From Chionis minor (Eukaryota; Chordata; Aves; Charadriiformes; Chionididae): DNA of 64,000 nt. The stretch covers positions 17,295 through 81,294 of the forward strand of contig VZSF01000864.1 in NCBI GenBank assembly GCA_013398295.1, read 5' to 3'. A model generated the notes under the pieces. It ran no database searches. It was not told where the DNA came from and saw nothing but the letters and a program-made list of their open reading frames with translations. The position numbers were made by a program, and so were the translations under genes. Shown here piece after piece: positions 51,670 to 63,305 of this stretch (position 1 is the first letter of the stretch; the number at the start of each line of letters is the position of its first letter).

Positions 51670-53340
51670 ACTAAGGTTGTGAAGTTAATACTTCGTACTT
51701 CGTACTTTGTATTACTTTGTACATAAAATAGTTGGTTACAGGGGAAATGTATTCTATTGGTTTCAAGAAAGTTTCAGTGAAAGCGCATGCAGGTTTCTGG
51801 ATTATTGCTCTGAAAGCAAAAGACCTACAACTGAAGGACCCCACAGCAGGAAAAATACTCAAGGAATTAGTTGCAAGGAAATAAACAAAAGAAATTCCAA
51901 TGTTATTTGCTTAACTTTGTTAAAAAGCTCTGAATTTTTTACCCTTCCCTGTCTTTTCAACACTGGCAGTAAAGCTGGCATAACAGATTCTGGCCTCTCA
52001 GGTGATATTTGATGCCTTTTTCCTTCTCCAGCTATCCACATTTCACTCTTTAGACCAGCCACCAGGTGGTGTTATCACGGGATGAATACTAGTAAGGATA
52101 CAAGATACTCAAGGCAATCACTTCTCACCTGGTGACACTTGCTCCTTTTTGCAGGCTTACTATGATTACACCTTACCCTGATTTGCATTGGATTAGTGGA
52201 ATTTCCCTGTGTCTTTAATGGAAGGGAACATATGGCACTTAGCTTTAAAAGCGTGCTACCAAACATAATGAATTGACATTGTTACACCCATAGGCTTTGT
52301 TGATAAAAACGAATATTTATACACTATGACATTCTTTCTGCAAATTGCTACCACTACTCAATGTATGATTCATGAGAGAGAGCACCACACAGAACAGACT
52401 TGGCAAATGGGTAGAAACAAATAAACAAGCAAAGAGTAGAACAAAATCCTGTATCATTGAATATTGCCATTGCTAGAGACAGACCATAAACTTTTTACTA
52501 ATTTTTGAGGGCCTCAGGCCTGAAACTTGTCAGGATTGCTCTGTAGGAACTTTTCTTGATCTGCTTGTAGCTTTGTTTTACTTGATTTCTATATGAAAGC
52601 AATTTCTCTCATTGGCAAGGTGTCCACAGCTAATTTGTTTTACTTTTATTTCTCTTTCTATGGTCCAAGCATGGTTTTATATAGATAAAACTGTTATTCT
52701 GTGTAGAATGAGATATTTATGACTCTAAAATAATGATGTAACACAGAGAAATACAGACCTTGTATGATAACAGAGATCGTGAGAAGCAGAGACACAGTGT
52801 GATACATAGAAGAGCACAGATCCGGAATGCTAAGGGATGAGTCTCAAGGAAATAAACAAGAATGCCAAGGCATTTTGGTTAAGCCCATGATAAAGCTTTG
52901 AATTCCTACTCCCCCCCGTCCTCCATTACACCTCAAGATCTCCTAACATATGACAGTCATGCTAGTTTCTTCACTGTCTCCTTTCTTATATTTTAGAGGT
53001 GGGACATACCTATTAGTCTCCATGGAATATGAATGATGCTGCTTAAACTACTTAAGCGAGTAAGAATTTGCTAAGTTGCCACCATGCTAAGTATAATTAT
53101 CTTAGAATATGAGAGATTCCAAGTTGTGTCTGGACTCTGATTTATTTTAAAATTCAGGAAGGTGACTATTTTGTAGTGAATGGAGAATATTCTGGATGTG
53201 GTAGACAGGCTGGAGACACTGTCTGCACATTGCATGACATAAAGAAATAACTTAGAAATTTTGGAAATAATGTAATTCCCTTATTATCATTTCTTATTAA
53301 AGTACAAAATTCTAAAAGATGTACCAATTTAGGTATAAAA

Positions 53341-53455
53341 ATGTATATATGAGGTACATATAGAAAATATATATACATGGGTTTGTCAAGTATGTATATA
53401 CATATGTATGTATGTGTATATACATGTAAAAATATATATGTATATATAGATATGA
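53341..53455. repeat. Imperfect (TATA/CATA/TATG)n repeat
   Basis: Interrupted alternating TA, CA and TG dinucleotides. The overlapping Tyr/Ile/His-rich frames are repeat-derived. Confidence 0.85.
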
Positions 53456-56400
53456 GTACCCAGAATTTCACAATGGTTGATCTTTGTAATGAGAGTTTAA
53501 TAGATAAACAAGTTGGTCAAACAATCATTCAAGTGATTTTTGTACACTGTACTGAGAAGTCCTGAGAAATCAGAGCTTATCTTCTACCGAAAATTGCTGA
53601 TTTTTTAAAATTGAGTCTTTTTTTAATCTATGTATTAGAACTGCAGGAGAAAGGGTTAGTCCCATATGAGAATTTCTTCCAAGGAAGAAGCTACACAATT
53701 GCCTCTCTAGCTATGCTTTATGTAATATATTGTATACACTGAATTATTTAATGGATTTCTGTTATATTGTGGAATAATCACTTACATAATACAAAGTATG
53801 TATTTTTTATGGATTGCAATAAGAATATAGAGCAATATATTGCTCCATTACCAGAAGCCTTTCTTTTCCTGCCTCTTGGAAACTGAAGTACATTCCTTCT
53901 ATTTCTCCTTATTATGTGCTTCTTTTGGTGACCATTTCATAAGGCAGTTGGACAACTCCATATGGTAATACTGATGTTGTGCTTCATGCTGAATATAAAT
54001 CATGTGTGTGGCAGCTCCTGGCACCCTGCATTACACTTACGCTTCTGTTTGTCTTCAGCTATGTTTTTAAACATCTGTAAATTTCCAGTTCAGCTAACAC
54101 AATTTCTCACATTACAGATATTCTTGATCTCAAGTGTCTGTTAAATAGAATATCTGTAGGTGTCAATCAGCGAGTCTTTAGTGCTCTTTCAGAAAGGTAA
54201 TGACACTAAATACCTTACTGCTTCACCCTGCAGGCTTTCAATATCTGTTTATTATTTTGACACTGATTTCCAGTAGCCCATACTATGTAGGCTATATGTC
54301 TAAACCCAGACTTCATGGCATATTATTTGAAGTCATGTTGAGTAATCTACAGCTTATTCTCAGACATTACTATATTAAACCTATCACATCCTGCAAAACC
54401 AGTTTTGACTTGCAGGCAGTCACCTTTTTTGCTGTCACTTCTTCCAGTAAAGCTAACTTAATAATAGAATTATAAAAAAGAACTGGAGGGTACTTTAAAG
54501 GTTCATAATGTCCTGTAGTTTTCGAACTGTTAACTGATCTAAAAAATACATAAGCTATTTCTTAGGAATCTGTAGGAGATTAATAAAAATTTAGCTATCT
54601 GAAATTTGATGAAATTGTACAAGACATTCTATAGTTCTACTTTTCAATCACATCTCACATTGGTACAAATATCTCCTGCAATTTAAAAAATGACCCTTTA
54701 TGTGCCTTCAGGGTTCAGAAGGCATGTTATCTGAAAAGTTGCTTAATTATTTTTGGTTTAAGAAATGGAAAATTTCTGGGAAAAAAAAGGGGAAAGAACA
54801 ATACAATAGAACAGCTCAATTCCAATAGTGATAAGAAAAGCAGTTTCTTCTTGTTTTGTCAGACAGTTGTCACAGCTTTGAATGCAGACCAATATTTTGT
54901 TTCAGTTTTGAGATACAGTTACAGAGTTGGTTAGAATCAAAGAGCTCATAGACGCGGTTTTCTACATCTTCAGCTATTTATTCCTTTGTTTTGCTGGCAC
55001 CAATGGCAGTATACATAATTCCTTGCATTCCAATATATAATTATATATTTACTATTGTTATAACAGGACTGTCAACTTTGAGTCATGTCTGATTGTTTAG
55101 CTACCAAAAACTGTGCTTGTGCATCTTGTGACTAACAGTGAGCAGCGGCTAAAGAAAGGTACAGTGAAGAAAAAAATTTCACTTTTACTGTCTTTTAGCA
55201 ATGAACACTTGGCTGTAAGTACTGTTCAGAAAAAAAAAAAAAAACCACCCTGAAATAATCTCTCAACTTCTATTATCATTAAAAGCAAAAGGATAAATTG
55301 TGTGAGAACCCTAAAAGAAAACTAGTTCATATAGATGAAATTATGTTTAAATGGGCTGTACTTAGACTGTGTCAACTGAGGAACAATAATTTCAAAGCTG
55401 TGTAACAAAGTATTTGCTAATGGAAAAATGAAACTATTTGATCTTTGACACCACCTTGAAAAAAGGCACCTTCATTTCGAAGACAATGAGAATTCCTTCA
55501 AGCACAAATTGAATGAACTGGGAAAAAAAATGACGACAGGAAAGAAAATTTTCTGTTCAGCTGCTCCTGTGAATACAGAAGTGCTCAAATAATCTCTTTG
55601 TGTGAGCCCCCAAATTATGAATATTAGACAAGATCACAAAGTCACAGGAGACCAGTAACTACCTTGCAGCAACAGAGAGGAAATTCCTATGGTGGATGAA
55701 AAGTTCTATTCAAGCAAGCTAATTTAATAGCTCTTGCAGATAATACCAATACACAACATTTTCAAGACAGAGCCAAAAATATACTGTTCTCAGTTATTGC
55801 TAAAATAATCTCTACTCTGCAGCTAGCTGAGACTGTAGAATTAGTCAATAGTTTTCTTTATTATTTTACATAAGAATTAGAATGTGAACCAACGGAGGCT
55901 ATGTTTGTTTTGTCACCGTTTTCCTACTTGAGCATGGGCAGATACATATGTATATTTATATACATATACAATGTGGATAATAGTTTTACACTGGAAAATC
56001 GTATGGACTGGGGCCAGTGCATCAAAATTTCACAGATGGTGCATGTTCGGTGTGACAAGTCTTGCTTTGGTGGTCTTGCTGAATTAAAAAAATGGTCCCT
56101 AGTATTTCCTAGGAGCTTTGTAGTAGTCTCAAAAAAGCCCACCCATTGGGAGTAAGAAAATAACATGCTATATAAAAACTGTTTTGAATGCTGCAATGAA
56201 AAGAATTGACTTTAACAAATCTTGACCAATGAAGTTACGTGCATTTTCTACTTTCTGTAATGATTTGGATTGTGAACATGATGGTTTGCCTTGCATTCTG
56301 ATATAAGGTAGCTATCAAAAATACTTGCTGTTTTTTCCAACATTCAAAAATGTAAATCTTTTTTCCTGAGTATTCATTTGAACTATCATAGGCACATGAA

Positions 56401-57279
56401 AGTGAAACCCTTCTTAACAATTTGGCTTACATCTCTGGTGTTTTCTTGTGACTTAATGACCTTGATCTAGTAAAGCAAGAAAAAAGTATAACGGTTTATA
56501 GTATAGCTTGAAAAAAAAGGGTTTTATTGAGAAGCTTCAAATCCAGGTTGAAAGAGAAAACTGCTTTGAAACTACACTCAATAGCGATGTAAAAAGCAGA
56601 ATGAAATATCTCACTGTCACTTTCATTACTGTAATGAATGAAAGAATGACTGGATATGAAAACCATTTGTAAAATCTTGGAATTTTGGTTATGATTTAGC
56701 AGCCAAGGAAGAAGTTCAAGGATGTTATGGTGGGGAATAGAACTTGAATTTATATAGGTATCTCTTGCTTTATTATGATAAAAATAAAGAAAATCTCTCT
56801 TGCCGTATGTTATGTTAGCAGATAAGACCAGAGTCTTATTATTGAGACTTATTGGCTTATTATTCATGCCAATATCACTGTATAGTCATAGGAGTTCACT
56901 ATTTCTGTCTTACTTGTAGTGGAAATGAAATATTGATATAGCCTGGAGGGATGCTGTTGGAAATGGACATTAATCCTTTTGAACATTCACTCACTTTGAA
57001 TTTCAGCCCTCTCATTAGAACTGATATCTATAATTGTAGACATGCAGAATCACAACTTTCTTACTGTCCCATCAAACATTTTATCAATAGACGTAAACTT
57101 TGTTGACCCATGTGAAAACCTTCTCGGTCAGACATAGGAGAAAACTTTGTTGCCATTTAGGCATGCTATTTTCTGTGTACTGTCTGTGGACAAAATACTC
57201 TCTTTAAAATATTTGAGGGCTGCTATCTGGGGTTTTTTTCCTCAGTCTTTTCCAGACCAAATTAAGCCAGTTTGTTTTC

Positions 57280-57300
57280 TTTTTTTTTTTTGGGGGGGGG
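57280..57300. repeat. Poly(T)-poly(G) block
   Basis: Twelve T followed directly by nine G. A shorter T-run followed by a G-run occurs near 31860-31880. Confidence 0.95.
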
Positions 57301-57384
57301 TTCTATTTTTGTTTTGTGGGGAAATTTTCAGCGCCTCTAAACATTTTTATTACCATACTCTGGATTCTAATTTTGCCTACATCT

Positions 57385-57500
57385 TTCTTACAGTTTAGTG
57401 GCCAAAAAACCAGCATTCCAACTGAAACCTCACCAGTGCCAAGTAGAGCAGAATAATTACCATCTGTGTCTTACATTTTACACCTCTGTCAAATCCCACT
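57385..57500 (-). mobile_element. Ancient CR1 relic
   Basis: On the minus strand a decayed stretch still matches the CR1 block that reads CTCTACTTGGCACTGGTGAG, followed by a variant of the sequence encoding the 'HLEYC' segment. Divergence is much higher than in the copies at 6 and 18 kb, and no frame survives. Boundaries are approximate. Confidence 0.7.
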
Positions 57501-60500
57501 AAAATGACTTTTGCCCTGAGTCACTATACAGGTGACTCAGATGCTAAGAGCAAGTTTCCACATCTTTCCAGTCTTTTTATAGTACAGATGCCAAGCAAAA
57601 TATTTCACCTTTTCTGTCTTTTATGTGTTTTTTTCCTCCTGAAGTGTGCTAATATTTTCACATTTATCCTTCTTTTGCTTCATTTTATTGATTTCTTGAG
57701 TTTCTAAAGAACATTTTAAATTCTATTTCTTTTAATTTCTATTTCTTTTCTTAATATAAGAGAAAAATAAAGATAAAGACAGGCTATTAAATACATGCTT
57801 TTTAATTGGATTCAACCTTCTTAAAAGTCATATTAAAATTATTAAAGAAAATATTGCAAGCTTACACTGTAAAAACAACAAGATTGATATTAAGCACTCT
57901 GTGTTACTAACCTTCTGTAAGGGTTCTTATGGAAATCCCTAATGATTTATAGGCACATTCACAGTTCCTTTGGCTTATGCTTGCTGAGTGCACTCAAAGC
58001 ATAACCTATTTTCATAATCCCTGCTTCACACACTCTTTGAGGATTTACAAACTTTTGCAAGACTATAGAATCCATTGCTTTTCTTCTATCTTTTATCAAT
58101 ACACTGTGTTGGCAATCACTGTGAATACAAGCTTTCTTGCTGTTCTTTTCTGGCTCTGACCTGTAACACTGAAAGTTTTTTGTTTCAGGGTAGCTTTTTC
58201 TTCGCATTGTCAGACTCCTGTTCACTCTCCATCCTGGCCTGATTCTGGACTTGCTGAGTCAGGGACACATTTTCACTGATACTCTCCCTCTTTCTCAGTC
58301 TCTTTTCTTGGCCTTTGCCCCAAGTTCCCTTAGTGACCCAGTATCTCAATGAATCAGTTATTAGCTCCAGTGTTGTAAGATCTACCCATGTATCATTCTC
58401 TAGGCATTCACAAGATAATTTATACATTATCTTTCATTCTTCTGAACTGGTTAAATGTGCCTCTGTTTTATACTAATTTTTGGGTTGGGTTACAGGTTAA
58501 CTTCTGTCCCATGCTTTTGCCACTATTTTCTTCTGTGTAAGTCAATTGAAAATAAGTAGGAAGAAGGTCCTGCAGAAATAACCATTTGCAAAAGTAAGTC
58601 TGTATGTTGCATGTTTTTCTTTTTAGTGATATTTATTTCTTCCAGTTAGAGAATGGAACAGCACTAGAGATTGTTTCCTTTGTCTTTCATATTTTCAGAG
58701 ATTTAATTTCACAGAGCTCCATTCTTTTACCCCAGTCTTTTATATCTAATGATGAACCTAAAGTAAATAATTTCCTTTAATCCTGGCCATACACAGTGTA
58801 GCAAATAGTCACTGTGCTGATATATGGTGCTTGACAAAGTTTTTTATTCAGTATATTATTTCTTTTTCCTATTTGATAGCCTTTTCCTAAGCTAACATTA
58901 GATACCTAAAGAAATTGTTATAAAAAATGTTGACACTGGATAATAATTTGCTTTATTTATACACATGCACATACACATATACATATACCTAGAGACTCAA
59001 ACTATTGTAACTTTGTCACCTGTTTTTTACACAGATAACTTGCTTTTTGGAATACATATAGACACTGGATGTTTGGAATAATACTTTGATGATGCAACAC
59101 TAATATAATAGAGGTTATAACCTATTTGGGTTAATGATTTGATTTTGTTTTGATAGGTGTGATATTTAGCTTTTGTTTACTGTAGTACTGTAAGTAATAG
59201 TTCCTGGTTTAGGATATACTCTGGAGATTTTATTTTACAGTGATTTTTAAATGGATATGAATTCACATATGTCTGCAAAAAGCAGCCTTTGAGAACTGGC
59301 ATGGACACCAGCAGGGTAATCTACACGCCTGACCAGCTCCTCAATTAAACTTTGCCTAGTAAAACCAAATGCACATTGCTTCCTCCTGTATAGAAACACA
59401 CAAGCAGATGATGGTGTCTTAGAATGGAGATTTCCAGATCATTATACTGAGGGTAAAATTCTCTAATGTACAGAAGCACTCCTTATGGGTAAAATGTATG
59501 GTCTTCTATCCATCAAGTTGTGGTGTACAAACAAAGTCATAGTCAGATGTTCAGGAGTATTTCTTTGTTCTGCATGGGGCAAATGAAGGGCCTATTTATG
59601 TCACATAGTCATCTTATGCACTTCTGCATATCTTCCTTGTTGGGATTCCACAGCTTTTTCTTAAGTTCCAGGTTTCAAGGTAAGTGGACATCGTGATTTA
59701 TTTCTTGAAACAGAGGAAGAATTTTCTTTTACTGTACAACTGTGAAAAGTTTTTCACAGTAAAATTGAAAATCTTGTTGAGAGGTAAAAGACTGCTATTC
59801 ACAGACTGCCATTGCAGCTGTCACCATAATCCCCTGATGGGCCAAATACTTCTTGAGTTAAACCAAGGTCTTCTGTTAAGCCAAAAATATCTTGATTTGT
59901 GTAGCTGGGTGCCAATTTCTTGAGTATATCTTGACTTTTATTTTCAGCAGATGGAAAGAATATAAGGCTCCAAATTGTTATGAGAAAATTATACTTTCCC
60001 TTTCTGTTCTTTTGGATTTCCATGGCCATATCTGGTACACTTCCTGCTCAATATTTTCTTTATGATGCTTTTTCCTCTAGCCTTCAAGGATGTCTCCCAC
60101 TTCTATGTTAAAACTATATTTTTATACATATTGTGAAACTATATTGTTATACATACCATGTAGATCTAAGCCTTTCATATAAGTAAAGATTCCTTGAAGG
60201 CTGATGTTGCAGTTAATAAATTGCTATTCTCCATTCAAAGTAATATATCCGGTTTATGTCTTCTTTGTCTGAGCTATCTTACTATTTACATAGTCAGATG
60301 ACAACCAACATAAATGGTAAAGATCTTCTGAAAATCAACTCTCCCTGGGCATTCAAAAAGAAAGCAAACAGTAAGTAACATAAAACTTGCCTTATTTTTT
60401 CCTTTCTTATGTAAATTACACCATCTTTGGGATCATAGTAATAAAGCTTCTTTTTTCTGATAATGTATGTTTTATTCTGTCTCTCACTGTATGTCTACCT

Positions 60501-62193
60501 AACTAGCAAGTAGACTGGAGTCTGCGCTGATCAAAGATGAGACATGAAAACTCAGTAAAAGTTTGAATCAAAAAAAAGCTTTGAATGGTATTAGGTTAAA
60601 GACTTTCACATACCAGAATATGAAAGCAAAGCAGAAAACAGATTGTATTTTTATTTTTATTAAATCTTCACCTTTTGGCTTCCTAAATGCAATTCAGAAA
60701 TGGCTTTTTAACCTTTACAGTTTTCAGTTCACTTCACTGACATCCAGCTGTAGCTGAGACACTCCTTTTCCTTTTCTTCACATGCATGAATTTTGGCTTT
60801 CATTTCTACAGATTACTTTCTTGTAAATCTTGATTTTGAAGAAACGTAGTACAAAGTAATCTTTAAGAGAATAAGTTTTAGGTCATGTAACCACCTTAAA
60901 GTGTCCATGTTGCAGACTAAATGTTCCTCTGACAAAACTCAACCTTTCTAGGAGGATGCACTTTCAAGTGCCTGATGCTCATGAATGTGCTTATCATGTG
61001 ATGCCATGTGTCAAATCCCACTCTAGCACTTCCACCATGTGATATTCTGCAAGGAGGCTCATGTCAAGAATTTAGAAGCTGAAGAAATTAAAACTTCACA
61101 AAAAGGAAGGAAGAACATTGTCAAGAACATTGTTCTGTTGCATACAAGGATAAAAAGGAAGAATGTCATTGCAGTGATACAGGACTTCTAAGAAAAAATT
61201 ACTTAAAAACATTATTTTACATTTTTAATTTTTTAATTTTAAAATATTTAACATTTTAAATGTTAAAAAGCCTTTCTTTTAATGAGTATTATAATCACGG
61301 TTAATGCCAATAGCAATTATGAATATACACACTAACTGGAGCATATAGAACAAGAGGTGAATATATTAACTGTTCAGAGAAATAACATAGAAACCTTTTA
61401 AATTAAACATAAAACTTAATTCAAGTGCATTATTATTTTCCTGATCCCCTTACATAGAGGTAAATTTGAACAGCTGCAGAATTAAAATTATAGCACCATT
61501 AACGTGTTCTGGAGAAAAAGTGCATGTTACAAGGAGACAAAACAAATTTTCTCAAATTTATCACCTTGAACTAAAATAAGCTAATGACTTAAATTAAGTT
61601 CCTAGTCATCTTTGGAGGCCATTTCAGCATGAATTTATGAGAAAATTCCCTTGTAAAGAATAGGTTACATATTCACAATGTGCTTGAATTTAACTTTGCC
61701 AAATTTATACATTTGGTCATGGTCTTAAGAAATATAGGATAGATGCACTGGACATGAGAGATACTTTTTCAAGAGATAGTCTCTGAAACAAATAGAAGAT
61801 TAATAATGTATGTATTTTATTTAAAGTTCTATATTATCTGTAGATAGTTTTGTGTAAAATTCCTGTGTGTGCATGTGCATGTGCATGTGTGTATGTGTAT
61901 TTCATCACAGTTAATGCTTTCACTGGAAGTCTGTAAGCCAGCACAGAAGTCCTTTGGGGAATTTTTCAGAGTTCTTGCTTACAGCTAGGCCAGATGTTTT
62001 TACTGTATGGTTTTCTTATTTCATCTTTCTACAGCAGCTTGTTATAGTATTTGGAGAATCTGTGTTACAAGCTCCTCCCTGTCCTGGTGTGAGCGACACA
62101 GGACTAATTTCTTTCCTAATGCTTGGGAAAAGCTGTATTTGTGTAAGACTCTGGTGTCTGAATTAGTGAAGATATTTACTGTATAGCCAGCCA
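57501..62193. other. AT-rich non-coding stretch before the provirus
   Basis: No gene recognised. On the minus strand at 57959-58427, two overlapping frames (80 and 88 codons) are unusually rich in charged residues (for example 'KGQEKRLRKRES'). They are noted as an oddity but match nothing I know. A direct duplication lies at 60111-60155 (period 25) and a 10-bp-arm palindrome at 61247-61267. A short (GTGCAT)n run lies at about 61867-61890. Confidence 0.5.
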
Positions 62194-62321
62194 TGGTGTG
62201 TGGGTTTCAAGGTCTCAGTGTTTTCGAGCTCGCCAGGTGCAGGGATGAGGAGGAGCGAGACTCGGGCACTTGACCCAAGCTGGCCAACAGGATTGTTTCA
62301 TACCATGAACGTCACATTCAA

Positions 62322-62328
62322 TATAAAT
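62322..62328 (+). promoter_or_regulatory. LTR TATA box
   Basis: TATAAAT about 128 bases into the LTR. Transcription would begin near 62350, implying a short U3 of roughly 155 bases. Confidence 0.6.
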
Positions 62329-62350
62329 TAGAAAGTCTGCTGCGAGGGGG

Positions 62351-62428
62351 TGCTCCCCCTGCTCGCATGCTCCCCCTTGCTCGGGTTCTCCCCCTTGCTC
62401 GTGCTCTTCCCCTTGATGGCTCTCCCTT
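62351..62428 (+). repeat. 18-bp tandem repeat in LTR
   Basis: TGCTCG-xx-TGCTCCCCCT-type units repeat at 18-base spacing (TGCTCG at 62360, 62378, 62396; a degenerate unit at 62414). They lie just downstream of the predicted transcription start. Confidence 0.85.
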
Positions 62429-62658
62429 GATGGCAGCGATCCAGAGGACTTCTTGCCCCGGTGCCGGATCCCTGAGGCCTTCCCTTCCTCCTGAAGCTGT
62501 AGCGCTCGCAGTGTCTGACATTCACTGTCCGCTGCTGGGAGTGCACAGCTTCCAACTGATATAGTTTGGCTGAGTATAATCCTTGTACTGTATACTCGGG
62601 TATCGGGATCAATATGGGTTCCTTTGTGTTAGTACTGTTAATTATCCATTTCTACCCT

Positions 62659-62664
62659 ATTAAA
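62659..62664 (+). promoter_or_regulatory. Possible poly(A) signal, ATTAAA
   Basis: ATTAAA in the LTR. Used as the signal, it would put the R/U5 border near 62680 and leave U5 at about 120 bases. The AATAAA at 62765 is the alternative but is only 28 bases from the LTR end. Confidence 0.45.
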
Positions 62665-62802
62665 TCTGTTTATCTTTCAGCCCCTGGGTTTTCTTGTTTT
62701 CTTCCCGATTCCCTTTCCTGGGTGGGGAGGGGTCATCGGGTGAGAGAATAATTGTCTAAGTGACAATAAATTGTTATGGGTTTTCTCAAACCATAACAAA
62801 TT

Positions 62803-62845
62803 TGGCGCCCAACGTGTTATTGTAATGAATTTGGCACCCAGTGTG
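62803..62845 (+). promoter_or_regulatory. Primer binding site, tandemly duplicated
   Basis: TGGCGCCCAACGTG at 62803-62816 matches the first 14 bases of the site complementary to tRNA-Lys(1,2), as used by several betaretroviruses and spumaviruses. The following bases (TTAT) do not continue the match. A diverged copy, TGGCACCCAGTGTG, lies 29 bases downstream at 62832-62845 inside a 29-base tandem duplication. Only the first copy is at normal distance from the LTR. Confidence 0.75.
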
Positions 62846-62950
62846 ATATTTTGCATTTTACCTGAATACTGTGGGGAGAACTGTAAGCTTTGAGAGTTTT
62901 GAAGGGTTGAAGTTTTAAACAGATTTGATTGGATTTCTTAAACAGTCACT

Positions 62951-63184
62951 ATGGCTTTCTTGGAATGGTTTCAAAGGAACATAGTGGGAGTCCTCGGTCG
63001 ACTCGGCAGAGACTTAGGTCAGGAGCTAAGGGAGTTGTGGGGGAGGACATGGCTGTTTATCACTGGTTTAGGAGACCTTATCATTTCTAAATGTGAACTT
63101 AAAACAATTGCCTTGTTATTTGGTGTGGCGGTATTCTGCTATGTTATTGGGTCTTTTGCAATCTTTCTGTTTTTTGTCACTTAA
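62951..63184 (+). CDS. Leader ORF A: small protein with C-terminal membrane segment
   Basis: This is the first AUG-initiated frame of appreciable length after the primer site (77 codons), starting CACTATGG with G at +4. Residues 1-45 have an amphipathic look, with alternating hydrophobic and Arg/Glu residues ('VLGRLGRDLGQELRELW'). Residues about 52-76 are strongly hydrophobic ('TIALLFGVAVFCYVIGSF...'), long enough to span a membrane, and the frame ends one Thr later. I do not recognise it as Gag or Env. It could be an accessory protein, a remnant of a leader peptide, or a fortuitous open frame. The uninterrupted frame and the clean hydrophobic block favour something real. Whether it is translated is unknown. 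Confidence 0.45.
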   Translation: MAFLEWFQRNIVGVLGRLGRDLGQELRELWGRTWLFITGLGDLIISKCELKTIALLFGVAVFCYVIGSFAIFLFFVT

Positions 63185-63187
63185 GGA

Positions 63188-63262
63188 ATGGCATCTCGCG
63201 AATTGCCGCAGTTGGATTCACCCCAGAAGGGGGGGAATCCCTTTGCTGGGTCTTGTGCATAA
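63188..63262 (+). CDS. Small leader ORF downstream of ORF A
   Basis: An ATG just after the ORF A stop, in the same frame, opens 24 codons (begins MASRELPQLDSPQ) and then stops. It may be an extension of ORF A broken by the stop at 63182-63184, or simply a short upstream frame. Confidence 0.2.
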   Translation: MASRELPQLDSPQKGGNPFAGSCA

Positions 63263-63305
63263 TTACACCTTGGGTTATATTACGGGCCATTTAGGAAAAG
63301 GGGGG

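Larger units (their letters stand above)
51114..57384. other. AT-rich non-coding stretch
   Basis: No gene recognised. Simple repeats at 51361-51388, 51638-51667 and 53341-53455 are listed separately. Minus-strand frames such as 56496-56867 (123 codons) are of chance composition. An A-run lies around 55230-55243. Confidence 0.5.
62194..62798 (+). repeat. 5' LTR of endogenous retrovirus
   Basis: The LTR begins with TGGTGTGTGGG and ends with CCATAACA, giving the usual TG...CA form and about 605 bp. The end is followed two bases later by the primer-binding region. Inside are a TATA box (TATAAAT at 62322), an 18-bp tandem repeat near the expected start of R, an ATTAAA at 62659 and an AATAAA at 62765. 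It is GC-richer than the flank. The left edge is inferred from the TG dinucleotide and composition change. The 3' LTR lies outside the window, so the target-site duplication cannot be checked. It resembles avian LTRs I recall, but the subfamily is not assigned. Confidence 0.85.

Noticed and set aside
56496..56867. 123-codon minus-strand frame
   Set aside because: Asn/Leu/Ile/Ser-rich, no domain, and begins and ends in AT-rich DNA without promoter or splice support.
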